Source: JAJYUU01 sp035472835 (GTDB lineage: Bacteria; Actinomycetota; Actinomycetes; Streptosporangiales; Streptosporangiaceae). From it: a stretch of DNA of 64,000 nt. Position 1 is the first letter of the stretch. Each line of letters starts with the position of its first letter. The position numbers and the translations under genes are program-made. The notes beneath the pieces were generated by a model that saw nothing but the letters and a program-made list of their open reading frames with translations, had not been told where the DNA came from and did not search any database. Below are positions 26,073 through 33,245 of this stretch, piece after piece. The stretch covers positions 1-64,000 of the forward strand of contig DATIOU010000203.1 of assembly GCA_035472835.1 (NCBI GenBank), in the 5' to 3' direction.

Positions 26073-27110
26073 TCAGCTGCTTGCCAGCGTGCGAGCGGCC
26101 GCGACGTCGAGTTCGAAGCCATCGAAGTAGTCAGTGACCCGGTGGCCGAGCGCCGCGTTCACGGCGATCATGCGCTCGTTCCCGACAGCGTTATATGTCA
26201 TGACGCGACGCACCTGCGGCTCGGTCTCGGCGAGCCACTCGAGCATCGCCACCTTGACGTAGAGCCCTAGGCGGTGCCCTCGATGGGGCCTGATGACCAC
26301 GGTGATGTCCTGGAAAGCCCAGTCGTCGATCGCTGGATCCACGTTGACCTGGGTCAGGGCCGCCATCTCGCCGGACTCGTCGTGAATCGCTGCTACTTCA
26401 TACCACCGGGTGCCCTGCGCGATCCCGCGCGCTTCGGCGAGCCGCAGTCGCTCCGGATCCCACTCCTCCGGCTCGACGTTTTCTTCCCGCGGCGCATCTG
26501 CCATCGCCGTGAAGAGCGAGCACACGTGCTCCGCCAGGTCATCGGGAACCGGGCCGGACCAACGCCGGAGCGAGTAGCGGACTGCATGCGCGGCCGCCTC
26601 AGCGCGCAGCGGTGGCAGCAACTCGTGCAACGCGGGCCCGACATCGAGTACCCGGCGTGCGTCGCGCATGGTCGGGCGAGCGCCAATCGCGGCGGCGAAT
26701 GCGGCGCCCGGCGCACCCACCCGAGCAGCCGACATCACCAGCGCGCGCCCCGCGTGCTCGGCCTGCTCAGCGACGTGCGCGACAAGCTTCGTGCCGATGG
26801 CCTGGCGGCGGGCGGGAAGCGCGACAAGAGGCATAGCGAATGCGATGCCCTTGTTCTCACGGTCAGGTAGCTCGAGTACGTAGCAGCCAACCGGCGTGCC
26901 TGAATCCGACGTCGCCAGCCAGGTCTGCTGCGGTACGCCAGCCGCCCCGTAGATCCACCACCCCCGGAACGAGTCGTAGGAGTCGGGCGGCGAGTTCGGG
27001 TCATCCACAGGTTGAGCGCTCACCTGCATCTCATGGCAAGCGCGCAAACGGGTCTCGTCAGTGCTCGGATCGAACCGCTCAATACGCACGGCGGCAGCTA
27101 ATACCTGCAC
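26073..27110 (-). CDS. Double GNAT-domain acetyltransferase, paralogue
   Basis: A 345-residue paralogue of the downstream neighbour, with the same opening (RIERFDPSTDETRLRACHEMQ) and the same C-terminal motif VIRPHRGHRLGLYVKVAMLEWLAETEP. In the N-terminal half the acetyl-CoA loop is altered to ARRQAIGTKLV, lacking the middle Arg-Gly spacing of its twin, so that half may be weak or structural. The start is uncertain: GTG 27110, or GTG 27089. The pair looks like a tandem gene duplication. Confidence 0.86.
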   Translation of the reverse strand: MQVLAAAVRIERFDPSTDETRLRACHEMQVSAQPVDDPNSPPDSYDSFRGWWIYGAAGVPQQTWLATSDSGTPVGCYVLELPDRENKGIAFAMPLVALPARRQAIGTKLVAHVAEQAEHAGRALVMSAARVGAPGAAFAAAIGARPTMRDARRVLDVGPALHELLPPLRAEAAAHAVRYSLRRWSGPVPDDLAEHVCSLFTAMADAPREENVEPEEWDPERLRLAEARGIAQGTRWYEVAAIHDESGEMAALTQVNVDPAIDDWAFQDITVVIRPHRGHRLGLYVKVAMLEWLAETEPQVRRVMTYNAVGNERMIAVNAALGHRVTDYFDGFELDVAAARTLASS

Positions 27111-27282
27111 TCACGCGGGTCGCAACTGAATTAGCTGGCCGGGCCTGGCCGGGCCTGGCGCGCGCCTGCCGGTCCAGCTTTTCCCAGATTGCGCTGCCTG
27201 CGTGTCCTGGACGTGTGATGATCGGCTCACCTGGGACGATGTACTAGCGTCGGGCAGATGGCCGAGCCGGGGGGAGCTGATA

Positions 27283-27906
27283 TTGAGTCTGATCGGCGTT
27301 CGCTTCTGCTTCAAGACGACTGGACACGGCACCTTGCACTGCCACCGTTGCGGCGGTGACCGGCCATACCGGCAGTGCACCGGCCGGCGCTGGTTTCACG
27401 TCCTGCGTATTCCTCTCATTCCGCTGGACCGCATCGACGAGCACGTGCAGTGCCGGATCTGCGGGACGCGTTATCGGATCGAGGTGCTCGGGCTGCCTAC
27501 GCTGGCCGCCATGGAGGCGGCGTTGCCCGCCGGGTCGCTCGCGGCCGTGACGACCATGCTGCGTGCGGGCGATCCGGCGAGCGCCGCGGCACGGAGCCGA
27601 GCCGTCGCCATGGTTCGCGACGCCGGCCTGCCCGGTTACGACGACGCGGCGCTAGCCGCCGATCTGGCGACAGCGGATGATCAGGCCAGGGACGTCGCCG
27701 CGTCGCTCCGCACGCTGGCGCGGCAGCTCGTCACGCCTGCCCCAGAGTGGTTCCTGGCCGATCTGGTCCGGATCGGCCTGGCCGACGGGCCTCTTTCGAC
27801 CGACGAGCGGGAGGCGGCCCAGCTCATCGCGGCCCACCTCGGCATGCCGTCGGCACAGGCGCACGACGTAATCTGGCTCACCGAGGAAGCCGCCTCCGCC
27901 GGCTAG
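27283..27906 (+). CDS. TerB-family protein with zinc ribbon
   Basis: A 207-residue protein. The N-terminus has a zinc ribbon (CHRCGGDRPYR and later CRICGTRYR) around the pattern GRRWFHVLRIPLIPLD. The C-terminus is a TerB-like helical domain (VRIGLADGPLSTDEREAAQLIAAHLGM). TerB domains occur in tellurite-resistance and membrane-stress systems. I choose TTG 27283, seven bases after GGGGGGAG; the open frame to 27202 lacks a site. Confidence 0.8.
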   Translation: MSLIGVRFCFKTTGHGTLHCHRCGGDRPYRQCTGRRWFHVLRIPLIPLDRIDEHVQCRICGTRYRIEVLGLPTLAAMEAALPAGSLAAVTTMLRAGDPASAAARSRAVAMVRDAGLPGYDDAALAADLATADDQARDVAASLRTLARQLVTPAPEWFLADLVRIGLADGPLSTDEREAAQLIAAHLGMPSAQAHDVIWLTEEAASAG

Positions 27907-27960
27907 CCCGACCCGGTCGCGTCGGCCGCCTGACCGGCTTGCATAGGCGACAATAGGCTG

Positions 27961-28713
27961 GTGGCCAGCTACCGTGATGACGGCATCGTGCTGCGCACCC
28001 ACAAGCTGGGCGAAGCCGACCGCATCGTTACGGTGCTCGGGCGTAAGTCGGGCCGGATCCGCGCAGTGGCCAAGGGCGTGCGACGCACGAAATCGCGGTT
28101 CGGGGCCAGGCTGGAACCGTTCACGCACGTGGACCTGATGCTCTATACCGGGCGCTCGCTGGACGTCATCACCCAGGCCGAGACGGTGCGCCCGTACGGG
28201 GAGCACCTGGTGGCCGACTACCCCCGCTACACCAGCGGAACGGCCATGCTCGAGACCGCCGAGAAGCTCACGCCAGTGGAGAAGGAGCCGTCGATGCGGC
28301 AGTTCCTGCTCCTGGTGGGTGGCCTCCGGGCGCTCAGCGAAGGCGAGCATGACCCGCGGCTCGTGCTCGACGCGTTCTTGCTGCGGTCGCTGGCGGTCGC
28401 CGGCTACGCCCCCGCGCTGACCGAGTGCGCGGTCTGCGGAACGTCAGCGCGAGAGGCGCAAGCGTCTGGCGGGCTCCGCGCGTTCGGCCTGGCCTCAGGG
28501 GGTCTGACCTGCCAGAACTGCCGAGCGTCCGGCTCGGCTACGCCTTCGGTAGCGACAGTAGCGCTGATGGACGCGCTGCTGCGTGGTGACTGGGCGGTCG
28601 CCGACGCCAGCGAGCGCAGGCACCAGGTAGAGTGCAGCGGCCTGACCGCCGCCTACCTGCAGTGGCACCTGGAGCATTCGATCAGGTCGCTGAAGCACGT
28701 AGAGCACGCTTGA
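27961..28713 (+). CDS. recO: DNA repair protein RecO
   Basis: A 250-residue RecFOR-pathway protein that helps load RecA at gaps. The N-terminal OB fold starts YRDDGIVLRTHKLGEADRIVTVL. The zinc finger is CAVCGTS plus CQNC near residues 156-185. Length and position before uppS are typical for actinobacteria. GTG 27961 is the start. Confidence 0.95.
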   Translation: MASYRDDGIVLRTHKLGEADRIVTVLGRKSGRIRAVAKGVRRTKSRFGARLEPFTHVDLMLYTGRSLDVITQAETVRPYGEHLVADYPRYTSGTAMLETAEKLTPVEKEPSMRQFLLLVGGLRALSEGEHDPRLVLDAFLLRSLAVAGYAPALTECAVCGTSAREAQASGGLRAFGLASGGLTCQNCRASGSATPSVATVALMDALLRGDWAVADASERRHQVECSGLTAAYLQWHLEHSIRSLKHVEHA

Positions 28714-28744
28714 GGATCCTGCTAACACCGAGGACCGCCAGCCC

Positions 28745-29560
28745 ATGAATCGCCAGCCCGCGCCGCCCTATCCGCACCCGGATGGCGCCCAGCCGCCCAA
28801 GATCCCCGGCGAGCTTGTGCCGAGGCACGTCGCACTCGTAATGGACGGCAACGGACGATGGGCCAAGAAGCGCGGCCTGCCGCGGACCGAAGGGCACAAG
28901 GCCGGAGAGTACGCCCTATTCGACGTCATCATGGGCGCCATCGAGCTCGGCATCCCGTATTTGTCCGCGTACGCATTCTCGACCGAGAACTGGCGTCGCT
29001 CGCCCGATGAGGTCCGGTTCCTGATGGGCTTCAACCGCGACGTTATCCGCCGTCGCCGCGATCAGCTCAACGAGATGGGCGTGCGGATCCGGTGGGCAGG
29101 CCGACGCCAGCGGCTGTGGCGCAGCGTGATCTCCGAGCTCGAGGACGCCGAGCGGATGACCGTCGGCAACTCGGTGCTGACGCTCCAGTTTTGCGTGAAC
29201 TACGGCGGCCGGGCCGAGATCGCAGACGCGGCCAAGGCGATCGCGCTGGACGTCGCCGCTGGCAAGCTGAAGGCCGACAAGATCGATGAGCGCACCATCG
29301 GCCGCTACCTGGACGAGCCAGAGATACCCGACGTGGACCTATTTGTGCGATCCTCGGGCGAGCAGCGGACGTCGAACTTCCTGCTATGGCAGTCGGCGTA
29401 CGCGGAGATGGTGTTCCTCGACACCCTGTTCCCGGACTTCGACCGGCGCCACCTGTGGCACGCGTGCGAGGTCTACGCGAGTCGGGATCGGCGCTATGGC
29501 GGTGCCGTGCCGAACCCGGCCGGACCTGGCCCTGTCACGGGCGATCCGCTCCTGGGCTAG
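28745..29560 (+). CDS. uppS: Isoprenyl transferase (UppS/cis-prenyl transferase)
   Basis: A 271-residue cis-prenyltransferase that makes long-chain polyprenyl diphosphate for cell-wall carriers. The catalytic motif is VMDGNGRWA with the aspartate at position 34, followed by HKAGEYALFDVI, SAYAFSTENWRRSP and the substrate-binding region DLFVRSSGEQRTSNFLLWQSAYAEMVF. The chain length made cannot be told from sequence. Its stop shares CTAG with the stop of the convergent small membrane-protein gene. Confidence 0.95.
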   Translation: MNRQPAPPYPHPDGAQPPKIPGELVPRHVALVMDGNGRWAKKRGLPRTEGHKAGEYALFDVIMGAIELGIPYLSAYAFSTENWRRSPDEVRFLMGFNRDVIRRRRDQLNEMGVRIRWAGRRQRLWRSVISELEDAERMTVGNSVLTLQFCVNYGGRAEIADAAKAIALDVAAGKLKADKIDERTIGRYLDEPEIPDVDLFVRSSGEQRTSNFLLWQSAYAEMVFLDTLFPDFDRRHLWHACEVYASRDRRYGGAVPNPAGPGPVTGDPLLG

Positions 29561-29907
29561 CGTGCGGCCTGCAGGCCGGCCAGGGCGAGCACGACGGCGA
29601 TGCCCAGGATCCGGCCGAGCTTGCCGTTCGCGGACAGGCCAGGCCAGGAGATCGTCGCTAGCCAGCCCAGCACCGCGGCGACTCCGCAGAGGGCGACGGC
29701 CCCGCCCGGCCCCTTGACGGCGAGCCCAGCCACGAGGAGCGCCACCAGCACCAGCGGCGCGATCCAGGTGGGCAGCTGGTGGAGGAAGAGCAAGGGCTTG
29801 GCGCTGCGGCGCTCGGCCGCCTGCCTCGCCTTGGATGCGTCCGGCGTATACAGGCTGTTGCCCTTCGGCAGCGGGCGCATGCGCTGCCTTGCTGGCCTGT
29901 TGCTCAC
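29557..29907 (-). CDS. Small two-helix membrane protein (DUF6703-like)
   Basis: A 116-residue protein: a basic N-terminal part with RMRPLPKGNSLYTPDASKARQAAERRSAKP, then two membrane helices (IAPLVLVALLVAGLAV and AVALCGVAAVLGWLATI) and a third hydrophobic stretch at the C-terminus. I choose GTG 29907 because GGAGGG lies eight to nine bases upstream. Proteins like this sit next to uppS or glyS in many actinobacteria, and the DUF6703 name is from memory. Function unknown. Confidence 0.75.
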   Translation of the reverse strand: MSNRPARQRMRPLPKGNSLYTPDASKARQAAERRSAKPLLFLHQLPTWIAPLVLVALLVAGLAVKGPGGAVALCGVAAVLGWLATISWPGLSANGKLGRILGIAVVLALAGLQAAR

Positions 29908-30128
29908 GCGATTTGTCCCTCCGCGCCGGTTCACCGGGCCGCCAGGTAACGCGGCCCGGCCCCTAGGGTACCGCCGGCTGGCGCGAGGTTGTCCCCCTTG
30001 GCGGTCACGGAAAGTCACGCGACGGACCTGCCGAGCTACCGCTAAGCTGGCAGCACCGCCGCCCCCTTTCGCCGGGCTTCGCGCACGTCAACCGCAGGCC
30101 GCCGACCGCCAGCCGGATGGAGATACAG

Positions 30129-31517
30129 ATGGCACGACGCAGCGATCGCATGGAAACCATCGTGAGCTTGTCCAAGCGACGGGGCATCGTGTACCCGTCC
30201 AGCGAGATCTACGGCGGCCTGCGCGCCGCCTGGGACTACGGGCCGCTGGGCGTGGAGATCAAGAACAACATCAAGCGGCAGTGGTGGCGCTCGATCGTGC
30301 AGGTGCGCGATGACATTGTGGGCCTGGACTCCAGCGTCATCCTGGCCCCGGAGGTCTGGGAGGCAAGCGGCCATGTGACCCAGTTCACCGACCCGCTGAC
30401 CGAGTGCCAGTCCTGCCACTACCGGTTTCGCGCCGATCAGCTGATCGACGCCTACGAGGAGAAGCACGGCCGTGCGCCCGAGAACGGCCTCGCCGACCTC
30501 GCGTGCCCGCACTGCGGGACGAAGGGCGCGTTCACCGAGCCGCGCAACTTCAACGGCATGCTGCGGACCTACCTAGGCGCGACAGAGGACGAGTCGGGCC
30601 TGGCTTACCTGCGCCCCGAGACGGCTCAGGGCATCTTCATCAACTACAAAAACGTGCTCCAGACGTCGCGGAAGAAGCTGCCGTTCGGCATCGGCCAGAT
30701 CGGCAAGTCGTTCCGCAACGAGATCACGCCCGGCAACTTCATCTTCCGGACCCGCGAGTTCGAGCAGATGGAGATGGAGTTCTTCGTCAAGCCAGGCACC
30801 GACGAGGAGTGGCACGAGTACTGGATAGACACCAGGGAGGCCTGGTTCCGCGACCTCGGCATCAGCACCGAGAACCTCCGCCGGTATGAGCACCCGGCGG
30901 AGAAGCGCTCCTTCTACTCCAAGCGCACGGTGGACCTGGAGTACAGGTTCGACTTCCCCGGGACCGAGTGGGGCGAGCTCGAGGGGCTAGCCAATCGCAC
31001 CGACTACGACCTCGGTGTCCACGCCAAAGCGTCCGGCGAGGACATGACGTATCTCGACCCGGAGACCAGCGAGCGCTTCATCCCGTATGTCATTGAGCCC
31101 GCGGTAGGCGTGGACCGGTCGATGCTGGCGTTCCTCCTGGACGCCTACACCGAGGACGAAGCCCCGGACGCCAAGGGGAACATGGAGAAGCGGACCGTGC
31201 TGCGCCTTGACTACCGGCTCGCTCCGGTCAAGGTCGCGGTCCTTCCGTTGTCACGTAACGCCGACTTGTCGCCGAAGGCCAGGGACATCGCCGCCGCGCT
31301 GCGGCAGAACTGGAACTGCGAGTTCGACGACGCGGGCGCTATCGGCCGCCGTTACCGTCGTCACGACGAGATCGGCACGCCGTTCTGCGTCACCGTGGAC
31401 TTCGACTCGCTGAACGATCACGCAGTCACGGTCCGGGAGCGAGACTCGATGCAGCAGGAGCGCGTCGCTATCAGCGGACTGGTCCCCTACCTGTCGGACC
31501 GGCTGTCCGGTTGCTGA
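30129..31517 (+). CDS. glyS: Glycine--tRNA ligase (homodimeric, class II)
   Basis: A 462-residue class II aminoacyl-tRNA synthetase that charges tRNA-Gly. Class II motif 2 is seen as SFRNEITPGNFIFRTREFEQMEMEFF and motif 3 near VGVDRSMLAFLLDAY. The anticodon-binding domain is at the C-terminus (LSRNADLSPKARDIAAAL). ATG 30129 is preferred to the ATG at 30117, because GGAG at 30119-30122 is spaced for it. No T-box leader is visible upstream. Confidence 0.96.
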   Translation: MARRSDRMETIVSLSKRRGIVYPSSEIYGGLRAAWDYGPLGVEIKNNIKRQWWRSIVQVRDDIVGLDSSVILAPEVWEASGHVTQFTDPLTECQSCHYRFRADQLIDAYEEKHGRAPENGLADLACPHCGTKGAFTEPRNFNGMLRTYLGATEDESGLAYLRPETAQGIFINYKNVLQTSRKKLPFGIGQIGKSFRNEITPGNFIFRTREFEQMEMEFFVKPGTDEEWHEYWIDTREAWFRDLGISTENLRRYEHPAEKRSFYSKRTVDLEYRFDFPGTEWGELEGLANRTDYDLGVHAKASGEDMTYLDPETSERFIPYVIEPAVGVDRSMLAFLLDAYTEDEAPDAKGNMEKRTVLRLDYRLAPVKVAVLPLSRNADLSPKARDIAAALRQNWNCEFDDAGAIGRRYRRHDEIGTPFCVTVDFDSLNDHAVTVRERDSMQQERVAISGLVPYLSDRLSGC

Positions 31518-31531
31518 CGCGCTGGCCCACC

Positions 31532-32134
31532 TCAGTTCTGGGGCAGATGCGCGCCTCTGCCGCATGACCACACGAAGCCCTGCGGCACAGTCGCGGCATA
31601 GTGCCTGATGCCGACGTGATAGTGCAGCACGACCGCCGTGAGTACTGCGCAGCTAGCCGTGGGCGGGCTGGCGATCTCGATGACCAGCGCGGGACCCCCG
31701 CGGTCCCCGGGCGCCGTGTTGGCCCGAGGCACCACCGTGAATCGCGCCGCTGCCTCAAATGGAGGTCGCGCACACCTGGCAACGCTGCTCATCAGCGTGT
31801 CGACACAGCCGTAATTGCTATTGCGAGCGACGCGCACGGTCAGGACCCGCACGGGCGCGTAGCCGGCAGCTGAGGTAACCGTGACGTCGTCGATCACCGC
31901 CGCGGATCCGCCGGTGTTGACGAGCGTGGCCACGAATCCGGTCGGCTGCGATGTCGACAAGCCGAACCGGCCGTCCATCGACGCAACGCCGAGCGGGCCG
32001 TTGCCCAGGCCGATCGGGCCCCAGAGCAGGAACGCGCCGACCGCGAGCAGAACGGCAAGTGCGGCGATCAAGATTCTCGGCGGGCGCGCTTTGTGGGCCC
32101 GCGGCGACGCGTTGGGGCCGGCTAGCTGCGTCAC
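31532..32134 (-). CDS. Single-pass membrane or secreted protein of unknown function
   Basis: A 200-residue protein with a short basic N-terminus, one helix (ILIAALAVLLAVGAFLLWGPIGL, about residues 21-43), and a beta-rich domain presumably outside the membrane. The outer part shows FVATLVNTGGSAAVIDDVTV, reminiscent of small Ig-like or DUF4352-type domains, and four cysteines that could form disulfides. No family is recognised. It converges with glyS, with 14 bases between stops. Confidence 0.7.
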   Translation of the reverse strand: MTQLAGPNASPRAHKARPPRILIAALAVLLAVGAFLLWGPIGLGNGPLGVASMDGRFGLSTSQPTGFVATLVNTGGSAAVIDDVTVTSAAGYAPVRVLTVRVARNSNYGCVDTLMSSVARCARPPFEAAARFTVVPRANTAPGDRGGPALVIEIASPPTASCAVLTAVVLHYHVGIRHYAATVPQGFVWSCGRGAHLPQN

Positions 32135-32204
32135 CGACGTTACGAGCGCTCCCCGTCCGAGTTGGCCGCTTGCCCGGAGCGTACTGGGGCGAGGGCTCGG
32201 TGCG

Positions 32205-33053
32205 CTATCCCGTGATCGCGCCGAGGACCTTGCTCACCACGTCGTCGCCCGCCGAGCCGCCCGGCAGGCGCGGGCAGCGGCGGTAGATCTCGGCCGCCGC
32301 CTGGTGGAACCCGTCGGGCAGGCCGGCCTCTGCCATGCAGTGCGCTATTTCCTCCATCTCGGCGATCCAGCGCCAGCCTTTCCTGGCTCCCGACTCGGCC
32401 GCGCGCTCTGACTGGGCTCGGAGGTGCGGCTGGGAAAGCGCCCACTCCGCCAGCAGCGCGTCCTCGACACCCTCGGCCTCGGCCAGGGCTCTGGCCGCCA
32501 GCAGCAGCGCAGCCGTTCCCTTGGTCCAGGCGGCGTAGGCCATCTTGACCGCCGACGCGGCCGTGGCCGGCCCGACGGTGATCCGCGCGTCGAGCCCCGT
32601 TCCCTCAAAAAGAGCGGCGATCGTGTCGGCGTGCGCGCCGGACAGGTACAACCGGGTGGTGCCGGGAGTGATCGGCGGCGGCCCGATAATCCCGCCGTCG
32701 ACGTAGGTGCCGCCGTTGCTTCTGATCAGCTCCGCGGCCGCGCGGGCCGTGGCCGGAGCGATCGCGTTGGCGTCCAGGTAGAGGCCGGTGAAGCCGTGGA
32801 CGGCCCAGGCCACGTCCACGGCCGCGTGCGGCGGGCAGATCGACAGGATGACCTGTGACCTGGCCGCCAGTTCGCGGGGCGTGCCTGCATCGGTCAGGCC
32901 TGCCGCCGCGGCGCGGCGAGCCGTCTCCTGGCTGCGTCCGGCTGAGGCCCAGAGCACGGGGAATCCGGCGCTGGTGAGGCAGCGGCCGACGGCCGCGCCC
33001 ATCTCGCCAGGATTGAGCAGGCCGATGATCACTCGTTCCGTCATGGCTGCCAT
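32205..33053 (-). CDS. NAD(P)-dependent oxidoreductase with DUF1932 domain (6PGDH-like)
   Basis: A 282-residue protein of the 3-hydroxyacid dehydrogenase/6-phosphogluconate dehydrogenase superfamily. The Rossmann motif GLLNPGEMGAAVGRCL is at the N-terminus (GxxxxGxxxG), followed by VILSICPPHAAVDVA, DANAIAPATA and DGGIIGPPP. The C-terminal helical part matches DUF1932, with the conserved lysine in AVKMAYAAWTKGTAALLL. The substrate is unknown. The ATG at the fourth codon is an alternative start. Confidence 0.85.
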   Translation of the reverse strand: MAAMTERVIIGLLNPGEMGAAVGRCLTSAGFPVLWASAGRSQETARRAAAAGLTDAGTPRELAARSQVILSICPPHAAVDVAWAVHGFTGLYLDANAIAPATARAAAELIRSNGGTYVDGGIIGPPPITPGTTRLYLSGAHADTIAALFEGTGLDARITVGPATAASAVKMAYAAWTKGTAALLLAARALAEAEGVEDALLAEWALSQPHLRAQSERAAESGARKGWRWIAEMEEIAHCMAEAGLPDGFHQAAAEIYRRCPRLPGGSAGDDVVSKVLGAITG

Positions 33054-33245
33054 TGTGGCCGACGGCCAAGATGTTCATCTCCTGTCAGCCGACCGACGCA
33101 CCGGCACTAGCCGCAGGTGGATAGGCTCAGAATTGAGGGCCGCCAAGGCCACCGGAATTCAAGGCCGCTAGGCCACAGAATAGTCAGCCGCGCGACGCCA
33201 GGGCCGCTGCGCCAGGCGAGTGGCAATCTCGAGGAGTGCATCGCA

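Noticed and set aside
29908..30128. Possible T-box leader before glyS
   Set aside because: No T-box consensus, specifier hairpin or terminator/antiterminator pair could be found.
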